A program made the position numbers and the translations under genes. From positions 1,173 to 19,128 of the forward strand of contig PMKX01000188.1 of the NCBI GenBank assembly GCA_003158705.1: a DNA stretch of 17,956 nucleotides, read 5' to 3'. The notes under the pieces were generated by a model that saw nothing but the letters and a program-made list of their open reading frames with translations, did no database searches and was not told the origin of the DNA. The stretch comes from Actinomycetota bacterium. Its GTDB lineage: Bacteria; Actinomycetota; Thermoleophilia; UBA2241. The stretch's first letter is position 1. Each line of letters begins with the position of its first letter. Below, in pieces: positions 12,673 to 17,956 of this stretch.

Positions 12673-13584
12673 CTACTTCCCCCAGGTCACCGAGCGGCCC
12701 GTGGCGATCGACTTGAGCGAGCCGCCCGTCGCCGAGACCGTGTAGATGTGCGCGTGGGATGTCGAGGCGCCGCGCACGAACGCGATCCGCGTCCCGTCCG
12801 GCGACCAGACCGGCCCCGAGTCCGTGCTGCCCGTGCTGAGCGTTCGCACGAACGCGCCCGTTGCGTAGTCGTAGATGGCGATTTGCCCTTCGGTGGCGCC
12901 CGGCGCCGAACGCGTGACCGCGAGCAGCTTGCCGTTCGGCGAGAGGGCCGGGTCCAAGAGGTCGTAGCCCATCGTGAAGGCGATCCACCTCTCGACCCCC
13001 GTGCCATCCTGCGCCATCAGGCCGATACCCGTCTCCCAACGGCCTGCCGCGGCGTCGTACTGGTCGCTGACAGCGGCGAGGACGCGATCGTCGCTTGTGA
13101 AGCCGAAGCTGCTCGTGGTGCCGAGACCCATGCGGCCGTGGTCCGTGCCGGCGCCGTTGGCGTTGAACGTGCAAACGGCGAAGTAACCGCTCGGGAACAG
13201 CTCGAGATCGCCGACCTTCTTGCCGTCGGGGCTCAGTCGGGCGAGCCAAGCCCCCTTCGAGAGCGGACCAGTCTTGTGGCCGGTGGAACGAGTGAGCACG
13301 TAGAGTTTGTAGCCAAGTGTGTAGGCGAGGAGCTTGCCGTTCCGGGAGAGCGAAGGGCTGCCGTAGCACTTCGAGAACGGCGATGCGCTGCCGACGAGCA
13401 GGCACTTCAGGCCTTTCCCCGTCGAGTCGGTCTGGTAGATACTTGCGAACGATTTGCCGCCCGAGAAGACGAGCACCGACTTGGGTGTCGATGCGCCGGC
13501 GCCGGGCGCGAACGCCACCGCGGCGGCCAGGAGCGCGAGTCCGATTGTGAGAGCCCCGGCCCGGTTCAACCTTCGCATGCTCAT
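12673..13584 (-). CDS. Secreted PD40/TolB-like beta-propeller protein
   Basis: A 303-residue protein. ATG 13584 has GGAGG six bases upstream; longer in-frame starts lack a site and add a non-signal-like sequence. Signal peptide of about 31 residues (MSMRRLNRAG, hydrophobic run, then GAGA before STPKS). The mature part holds PD40-type motifs: SLSRNGKLLAY, LSPDGKKV, LSPNGKLLAV and WSPDGTRIAFVR, each followed by a strand, as in WD40-like TolB C-terminal propellers. The last strand, SVTWGK, may close the ring with the N-terminal SVLVFSGG strand. It lacks any catalytic domain, so it is a stand-alone exported propeller, unlike TolB or prolyl oligopeptidases. TolB itself belongs to Gram-negative Tol-Pal; no partners are here. 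Not part of a visible operon except perhaps the small ORF downstream. Confidence 0.82.
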   Translation of the reverse strand: MSMRRLNRAGALTIGLALLAAAVAFAPGAGASTPKSVLVFSGGKSFASIYQTDSTGKGLKCLLVGSASPFSKCYGSPSLSRNGKLLAYTLGYKLYVLTRSTGHKTGPLSKGAWLARLSPDGKKVGDLELFPSGYFAVCTFNANGAGTDHGRMGLGTTSSFGFTSDDRVLAAVSDQYDAAAGRWETGIGLMAQDGTGVERWIAFTMGYDLLDPALSPNGKLLAVTRSAPGATEGQIAIYDYATGAFVRTLSTGSTDSGPVWSPDGTRIAFVRGASTSHAHIYTVSATGGSLKSIATGRSVTWGK

Positions 13585-14202
13585 CGACGGCCTCCGTTCG
13601 TGAGTAGCCTCATGGCGGCGCCGGTGGCCGGCGCTTGGCGCCCACCGGCCGGCTCGCGCCCCAGGCCGGGCTACCGCTCGCCCCGACGATTCGGGCCAGA
13701 GTGTATGCGCGCGCCTTGGGATGTCAAGAGAGCGCATTGCCTCACCAGAAATGTACTCGAGGCACGCCGAACTCCGAGCCCGGCATGCCTACGGCAAGAA
13801 GAGCGGTAACGGTGGCCCCGTCGATCGCGGAGCGGCGATCGAACACGGGGGGGGCAGGTGCTACACGAAAGCCGGCAAGCGTGAGCGCAGGCTGATGCTG
13901 GATGAAGATCTGCGCGCTCTCCGGCTGCGACTGCCGCTACGCGGCCAGGCTGCTGCCGAGAGCGTGCCGAAACCCTAGATCGTGCAGCACTTTCGCGCAC
14001 TGGAGGCCATACTCCAGGAGAAACTCTGTCATTTCGACAACGAGCTGGTGGACCTTAGTGGACAACTCTCGAACCTCCGTGAAGAGGTCCGACGACTGAT
14101 TGAGTGAAGTCCGAGCCACTGAGCGAGGACCCAAGGGGAGAGCGTCCGCTTGACTGCACACCAGGCGCCGCCGTTCCGAGGCATCTTCGGCCTGCCCCTG
14201 CT
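13585..14202. other. 618-bp stretch without a confident gene; ambiguous short ORFs
   Basis: The first part (13585-13720) is the leader of the PD40 gene. A plus-strand frame from ATG 13721 ends at TAG 13976, and the same frame resumes at GTG 13982 with 41 residues of heptad-like helix (VDLSGQLSNLREEVRRLIE) to TGA 14105. The opposite strand has its own open frame at 13937-14161. None has a ribosome site or a family I recognise. No RNA gene, terminator or repeat is seen. Confidence 0.45.
13937..14161 (-). CDS. Possible small helical protein, uncertain
   Basis: A 74-codon minus-strand frame starting at GTG 14161. About three quarters of third positions in the central part are G/C, and it is in the same direction as the neighbouring genes. 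The translation from about residue 28 looks amphipathic helical (FTEVRELSTKVHQLVVEMTE). A competing 41-residue helical frame lies on the opposite strand at 13982-14107 with somewhat lower third-position GC. Complementary amphipathic frames can arise by chance, so only one, or neither, is real. No ribosome site is visible. Confidence 0.25.
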   Translation of the reverse strand: MCSQADALPLGPRSVARTSLNQSSDLFTEVRELSTKVHQLVVEMTEFLLEYGLQCAKVLHDLGFRHALGSSLAA

Positions 14203-14709
14203 CTAGTGGTAGACCAACGTCTGCCAGCCGCTGATGGCCGAGGTGTTGGGACGATTCACAGTCGCGTTCTGGCCGTCTATTCGTCTGCTCTGCACATCGA
14301 CCTGCATCATCAGCCAGTGGTAGGTGACCGCACCCTGCGAGGGGCTGATGGCCGGCGACACCGTTGGCGCCGGAGAGGGCGGCGGCCAGAGACCAGCCAC
14401 GAGATAGAGGTACACATGGCGTCCAGGGTCGGCGCTCACGCTGGGGTCGTTTTGGCTCAGTCCCATGAGCGGCGCCGCCTGCCTCGCGGTGGTCAGCACC
14501 CAGTTCACATGGCTCACGTGCTGTGCGCTCGTCGTCAGCACCGCCGCGATGTTCCCCTCAAGCCACGCCGGCGGCGCGACCCCGGTGACGGTGGCCTGCG
14601 AGGACGACGAGGGAAGGGTGGCCGAAGTCTGGCTCCCACAGCCCAAGGTCGGGCCTGCAAATGCCACCAGCAACAGCGTCACGATGCCAACCTCGCGAGC
14701 TGATCGCAT
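14203..14709 (-). CDS. Exported small protein, probable lipoprotein, third gene of the sigma operon
   Basis: A 168-residue protein starting at ATG 14709, with GGAGGG five bases upstream. The N-terminus (MRSAREVG, hydrophobic TLLLVAFAG) ends PTLGC with Cys24, an imperfect lipobox because position -3 is Thr, so it is probably a lipoprotein but could be cleaved by signal peptidase I. A Ser/Thr-rich stretch follows the Cys. The rest holds a Pro-rich segment WPPPSPAPT near 120 and a terminal strand-rich part. No known domain is recognised. It lies 37 bases after the propeller membrane protein and may be part of the same sigma-factor operon, which would suggest a cell-envelope role; this is inference. 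Confidence 0.75.
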   Translation of the reverse strand: MRSAREVGIVTLLLVAFAGPTLGCGSQTSATLPSSSSQATVTGVAPPAWLEGNIAAVLTTSAQHVSHVNWVLTTARQAAPLMGLSQNDPSVSADPGRHVYLYLVAGLWPPPSPAPTVSPAISPSQGAVTYHWLMMQVDVQSRRIDGQNATVNRPNTSAISGWQTLVYH

Positions 14710-14746
14710 AGTTCCCTCCTTGGCGGTGGTCAGCGGCGCGACCGCT

Positions 14747-16219
14747 CTAGGGCTGAGCCACGCCAGCGGGGGTGGCCGGCACGGAACTCCAAGACGTCCC
14801 ATTGAAATGGTGGAACAGGGGCTCGAGCCGAACGAGTGTGTCGCTCATCTGTGTCAAGGTCGAGAACGCCCAGACGTCGTTGGCCGCCACGGCAAGCACG
14901 CCACAGTTCGATACTTCATCCGGAGCCTGCGCCTGGCGCAGGTCGACGACACTCCAGGCTTGCCCGTTCCAGTGCCACAGGGTGGCGCGATCGCCAGTGC
15001 CCGACCCACCGGCGACCCAGACATCCTGCGCCGAAGTGAGGGAGATGGAGGTCGGCATGAACTGCTTCCAGTCGGCCGGCAGCGACGGTGTCGCCGAGGA
15101 GGCCATGATCTGCCAGCGGCCCGCCTGCAAACGCAGCACGACAGGCACGTAGAGGTCGCCGGTATTGTCCGGACCAAACCAGCGTTGCCCCGCACACCAG
15201 AGTTCGCCGTCGCTTGCCACCGCCATGTCTTCGATGGCGATCTCGTCCTTGGGGTTGGTCGCGAGCTGCTGCGTCGGCCAGGGCTCGCGGGTCCAGCGAG
15301 CACCGTCCCACTGCAGCAGGAACTCAACCCAGCGCCCAGCGACCCACTGCACCCTCCCGCCGGAGATTGTGCGATGGTACTCCTCGTAGTCACCCAAGGC
15401 CCACACGGCGTAGGGCGAGACGCCCCTGACCAAGCGCAGCGAGACGTTGCCGACCCCGCGACCCAAGGCGGGAGCAGGCACCGAGCTCCAACGTTTGCCG
15501 TCCCAGTGCAGGGTCTGCAGCCGACCGCCCAGGGGACGGTTCGTGCGCGGGGCATTGGCGAAGGTATCCTTCGCGCTGCCCACCGCCCAGATGTCGTTGG
15601 GTGAGAGGGCAAGCAGCGCGTTGCTGGTCTCGCTGGTGTCGGCGAAGTTGATCGACGGGAAGGCCCTCCACGTGGCACCGTTCCACTGCGTAAGCCGCCC
15701 TCCGCGCGGCGTGTTCTCGGCGATCCACAGATCGTCGCTGGACAGCGCCGCCACGCCCTCGATCCTTCCCGCCGGTGTGGAAACGGCTTGCCAGCTCTGC
15801 CCGGTCCAGCGTTCCACCAGCGCGGTGGGAAGGCCGTTGCGAGGGCGTCGATCGCCCCAGACCCAGGGCACTCCGTCGAGACCCTTGCCCATGCCGACGA
15901 ACTCATCGCCGACCATCGGCGGAGCCGGGCCCAGCGTACGTGCGCCCGTATGCGCGCTGGTCTGGGGGCGAGCTGCACCCTGCTTCTTGCCCCCGCTGCC
16001 GGAGAGCAGGTAGACGGACCCGAGCGCGACGGCAACCAGGCCCAGGCAGGCCACTGCCGCGACGATCAGTGCGCGCCACAGGAGGGGGCGCCGCGCCTCT
16101 CGATCGGCACTCGGCGCCTCAGAGGTTGCCGCGCTCCCGGCCAGCTCTTCGAACTGGCGCCGCAGGTCCGCGGCGAAGCGCATACCCTTCAACGGCCTCG
16201 TCTCGTCCTCTGTGCTCAT
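14747..16219 (-). CDS. Single-pass membrane protein with seven-unit extracytoplasmic propeller, presumed anti-sigma factor or sensor
   Basis: A 490-residue protein. Residues 1-48 are charged and cytoplasmic, 49-73 form one hydrophobic membrane segment, and 74-110 are a Gly/Ala/Pro/Thr linker. The rest contains seven W-x-G-x-x-W type motifs (RWTGQSW, QWNGATW, HWDGKRW, QWDGARW, RLQAGRW, HWNGQAW, HFNGTSW) alternating with seven D-x-W-x-x-G/N-type strands (for example DIWAVGS, DVWVAGG), which I read as a seven-bladed Kelch/galactose-oxidase-like propeller. ATG 16219 follows the sigma factor stop by 9 bases, with GAGGTGA upstream. The position right after an ECF sigma gene suggests the N-terminal segment binds the sigma factor. 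It lacks the H-x3-C-x2-C zinc motif of ZAS anti-sigma factors, so the role is an inference. Confidence 0.82.
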   Translation of the reverse strand: MSTEDETRPLKGMRFAADLRRQFEELAGSAATSEAPSADREARRPLLWRALIVAAVACLGLVAVALGSVYLLSGSGGKKQGAARPQTSAHTGARTLGPAPPMVGDEFVGMGKGLDGVPWVWGDRRPRNGLPTALVERWTGQSWQAVSTPAGRIEGVAALSSDDLWIAENTPRGGRLTQWNGATWRAFPSINFADTSETSNALLALSPNDIWAVGSAKDTFANAPRTNRPLGGRLQTLHWDGKRWSSVPAPALGRGVGNVSLRLVRGVSPYAVWALGDYEEYHRTISGGRVQWVAGRWVEFLLQWDGARWTREPWPTQQLATNPKDEIAIEDMAVASDGELWCAGQRWFGPDNTGDLYVPVVLRLQAGRWQIMASSATPSLPADWKQFMPTSISLTSAQDVWVAGGSGTGDRATLWHWNGQAWSVVDLRQAQAPDEVSNCGVLAVAANDVWAFSTLTQMSDTLVRLEPLFHHFNGTSWSSVPATPAGVAQP

Positions 16220-16228
16220 CGCGTCACC

Positions 16229-16792
16229 TCACTGATCCAGCTCAGCGGCCAGGCGTTTCAAGCCTCGGCTGACACGCGCCCGCACGACATCCTCGCTGCA
16301 GCCGAGCGCGCTGGCGATCTCGCGACACGAGCGGCCCTCGAGCACACGCAGGCGCAGCGCCTCGCGCTGGCCAGGCGGCAGCTCACCGAACGCAGCGGCG
16401 ACCGCGCGACCGACCTCTTCGAAGTCGATCAGCGCCTCGACCCGCTCGATGTCCTCGGCTGAGAGCTCGAGGCGCTGCAGGCCAAGCCGTCGCCGTGCCG
16501 CATCCTCCACTCGGCGGTGTCTGAGGAAACGGCCCAGCTTCCGGTAGGCGATGGTGTAGAGCCAGGCCGTCGCCGAGCCGTCGCCGCGGTCGCGAAAGCG
16601 GCCCCGGGCGGCGAAGGCATCCGCCAACGTCTCCGCGGTCAGGTCGGCCGCGACCTGACCGTCCAGGGTGCGGCGCGCGAAGAAGCCGAGCAGACCGGGC
16701 AGCGTGCGATCGTAGAACGCGACGAACTCTGCCGCCCGCTCGCCTGAAGCGATCAGGAGATCCTCGTCACGAGGTGTGTCTGCGTCTGCCAT
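16229..16792 (-). CDS. ECF-type RNA polymerase sigma factor
   Basis: About 187 residues, the usual ECF length. Region sigma-2 spans about 23-93, with the DLTAETLADAFA and ATAWLYTIAYRKLGRFLRHRR segments for core binding and -10 recognition. Sigma-4 spans about 128-183, with GELPPGQREALRLR and the helix-turn-helix SCREIASALGCSEDVVRARV. The two regions are joined by a short linker, with no sigma-1 or sigma-3, and no C-terminal extension. A GTG at 16798 would add two residues; neither start has a strong ribosome site. It heads a likely three-gene operon with a membrane propeller protein and a small exported protein. It should direct transcription of envelope-related genes, often including its own operon; which ones cannot be read here. 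Confidence 0.92.
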   Translation of the reverse strand: MADADTPRDEDLLIASGERAAEFVAFYDRTLPGLLGFFARRTLDGQVAADLTAETLADAFAARGRFRDRGDGSATAWLYTIAYRKLGRFLRHRRVEDAARRRLGLQRLELSAEDIERVEALIDFEEVGRAVAAAFGELPPGQREALRLRVLEGRSCREIASALGCSEDVVRARVSRGLKRLAAELDQ

Positions 16793-17123
16793 GGTCACCC
16801 GCGTCGTGCGCCGCCGTCTGGCACTTTGTACCTAGTCAATGCTCTCGGTGGCGATTCTGTGACGAGTGCAGTCGCTAGGGTCCCCACGGCGGATGAGCTC
16901 GCCGGCACGATGGGCCCCTCCCCCACTCGCGCATACGAAGCACGGCAGAACCTCCTCCACGCGTAGCAGTCGCATCAGCCTGACCATAGGAGCATAGTCC
17001 CTCTTCACAAGGCACTCCGCAGCGTCTTTGATACGACGACGGGAATCGCGAGCGACCGGGTAGGCGACCGGCGGGGCTGTTAGCCGTCGTTTGCAGGAGA
17101 AAACGTTGTCGTTCTGACAACGG
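16793..17123. other. Upstream region of the sigma operon; no confident gene
   Basis: This 331-bp gap lies between the tRNA and the sigma factor gene. A minus-strand frame ending at 16832 could encode a 51-residue peptide from ATG 16987 (MVRLMRLLRVEEVLPCFVC...). Its longer version runs back through the tRNA terminator and tRNA, so it is unlikely as a whole. It may be a remnant. Apart from the tRNA terminator I see no regulatory site I would name. Confidence 0.4.
17100..17122 (-). terminator. Intrinsic terminator of tRNA-Ala
   Basis: On the minus strand, one base after the encoded CCA end of the tRNA, CGTTGTC (17116-17122) pairs perfectly with GACAACG (17104-17110) across a 5-base loop. It is followed by TTTT (17100-17103) and then CTCC. 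A short stem, abutting the tRNA, with a T-tract: a textbook rho-independent terminator, unusually close to the tRNA end. Confidence 0.75.
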
Positions 17124-17199
17124 TGGTGGACCGCAGGGGAGTCGAACCCCTGACCTCCGCCGTGCAAAGGCGGCGCTCTCCCAACTGAGCTAGCGGCCC
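17124..17199 (-). tRNA. tRNA-Ala (anticodon UGC)
   Basis: A 76-base tRNA with encoded CCA. The acceptor arms GGGCCGC and GCGGTCC pair over seven bases with a G3-U70 wobble, the identity element of alanine tRNA. The D-arm contains AGCTCAGTTGGGAGAGC, the anticodon loop reads TTTGCAC with TGC at 17164-17166, and the T-arm holds GGTTCGACTCC. All standard lengths are met. Transcribed from right to left, toward its terminator and then the sigma operon. Confidence 0.97.
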
Positions 17200-17210
17200 A
17201 CGCGGCTACC

Positions 17211-17216
17211 AGTATA
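17211..17216 (-). promoter_or_regulatory. Candidate -10 element of the tRNA-Ala promoter
   Basis: TATACT on the minus strand lies 11 bases before the 5' end of the tRNA, a spacing suitable for a short 5' leader trimmed by RNase P. No clear -35 hexamer is seen 16-18 bases upstream. Confidence 0.4.
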
Positions 17217-17239
17217 GCGCGGGCCGCGGCGCTCGATGC

Positions 17240-17752
17240 CTAGGCTTGGCTGTCGCTCCCGCCCGCGCTCTCGCCTTCGCCCGGGGAAGCGGCCTCGGGG
17301 GCGGGCGCCTCAGCAGCAGGGGTCTCAACGGCGGCCTGAGCAACAGGAGCCTCGCTCGCGGCCACACCCTCCACCACGGCGCGCGGATACGTGAGGCAGA
17401 AGAGGACGAAGAAGGCGGTGGTGACGCCGAACGCCACCCAGGCGAAGTGCGGTGTGGCGTCGGTGTAGCGCACGAGCCTGTAGAGGACGGCCGCGCTGGC
17501 GACCAACGCATAGACGATCTCCATCTGCACGATCACGCGGTGCTTGAGCGGGTCGCGAGCGGCGAGCAACGAGCCGATGCCGAGGCCCAGCATGGCAGCG
17601 CCCAGCATCTTGGCCATCGTCGGGTCGAAGGGACGCCAGTGAACCCAGTGCGCGAACCGGTACGCGAACACCAGCAAGGGAACGGCGAACACAAGGGCAA
17701 CGATGAAGTGGAGCACAAGGACGTAGCGTGCGGGTGAATTGGAAGCCGACAT
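17240..17752 (-). CDS. Four-helix integral membrane protein with Ala/Pro/Glu-rich tail, hypothetical
   Basis: A 170-residue protein. ATG 17752 is chosen because GGAGGG lies five bases upstream; an in-frame TTG at 17764 would leave no site. Four hydrophobic helices are expected at about 10-32, 46-64, 73-92 and 103-122, with a charged loop RDPLKHR between the second and third. The C-terminal 42 residues are low complexity (A, P, E, S, G) and probably disordered, lying on the same side as the N-terminus. I do not recognise a family with certainty; small four-helix proteins of this kind are common and poorly characterised. It is followed by the tRNA on the same strand, only 40 bases away, with the tRNA promoter overlapping its stop region. 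Confidence 0.75.
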   Translation of the reverse strand: MSASNSPARYVLVLHFIVALVFAVPLLVFAYRFAHWVHWRPFDPTMAKMLGAAMLGLGIGSLLAARDPLKHRVIVQMEIVYALVASAAVLYRLVRYTDATPHFAWVAFGVTTAFFVLFCLTYPRAVVEGVAASEAPVAQAAVETPAAEAPAPEAASPGEGESAGGSDSQA

Positions 17753-17956
17753 GAGTCCCTCCAAGTTCGAACCACGGCACTAGAACCGCTGGTGGAGACG
17801 ATGCTTGGCGAGAGACCCGCTGCTCGGCGACGGTCATGCCGCCTGGCCACGGCCTCGCCCGCACTGGCTCCGCCCACGGCCGCACGATTCTAGCAGAAGC
17901 TGCGGGCGAATGGGCGGCGCGGATGGCGTGAGCTGGATGAACGGACGGACGAGAGG
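17753..17956. other. Window end, upstream of the membrane protein gene; no gene seen
   Basis: This 204-bp end segment has open frames only as shadows of GC-rich DNA. The ribosome site of the membrane protein gene is at its left edge. I see no RNA gene or repeat, and a gene beginning beyond the right edge cannot be judged. Confidence 0.4.

Noticed and set aside
16832..17167. A 111-codon minus-strand frame in the gap before the sigma factor
   Set aside because: Its first part is antiparallel to no gene but runs through the tRNA-Ala 3' half and its terminator, so it cannot be a normal gene as a whole; a shorter 51-residue version is mentioned only as a possibility.
17124..17199. tRNA gene as an integration site of a mobile element
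   Set aside because: No integrase, no duplicated tRNA 3' end in the window, and the neighbours are ordinary chromosomal genes.

Overview
The window is a GC-rich bacterial chromosome segment with strong G/C preference at codon third positions. It has good purine-rich ribosome binding sites, one likely leaderless gene and an ECF sigma module, and it contains no phage, transposon or CRISPR signature. The style fits a deep-branching actinobacterium (for example a Thermoleophilia-like soil lineage), but this is an inference from composition and gene content, not a marker-gene identification. The only RNA gene seen is a tRNA-Ala(UGC).

Left part (1-5174): oxidoreductase metabolism. The plus strand carries the 3' end of a short-chain dehydrogenase (SDR) and a small fibronectin-III-like protein. 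On the minus strand a saccharopine-dehydrogenase-family enzyme, two SDRs and a nitroreductase follow each other in one direction, probably as an operon. A TetR-family regulator is divergent from this operon across a 127-bp region with a plausible promoter and interleaved inverted repeats, so it is the natural candidate regulator.

Middle part (5181-11479): a small PsbP-like lipoprotein, then three tandem, translationally coupled paralogues (about 5.7 kb) of secreted YCF48/BNR (Asp-box) beta-propeller proteins. By my count they contain 14, 12 and 14 blades, each chain starting and ending with half a blade. The most downstream copy has a chimeric 5' end: its signal-peptide DNA is nearly identical to that of the first copy, while the DNA just after it resembles the second copy.

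Right part (11701-17956): an MNT/HepT nucleotidyltransferase-HEPN toxin-antitoxin pair with overlapping genes; a secreted PD40/TolB-like propeller protein; a 618-bp stretch with only ambiguous short ORFs; then an operon of ECF sigma factor, single-pass membrane protein with a seven-unit extracytoplasmic propeller (presumed anti-sigma or sensor) and a small exported or lipoprotein. The window ends with tRNA-Ala, its terminator, and a four-helix membrane protein.

The common theme is exported beta-propeller proteins: five such genes in about 11 kb, one of them coupled to a sigma factor. The most unusual points are the three-paralogue propeller operon with its mosaic member and the sigma factor paired with a propeller sensor.
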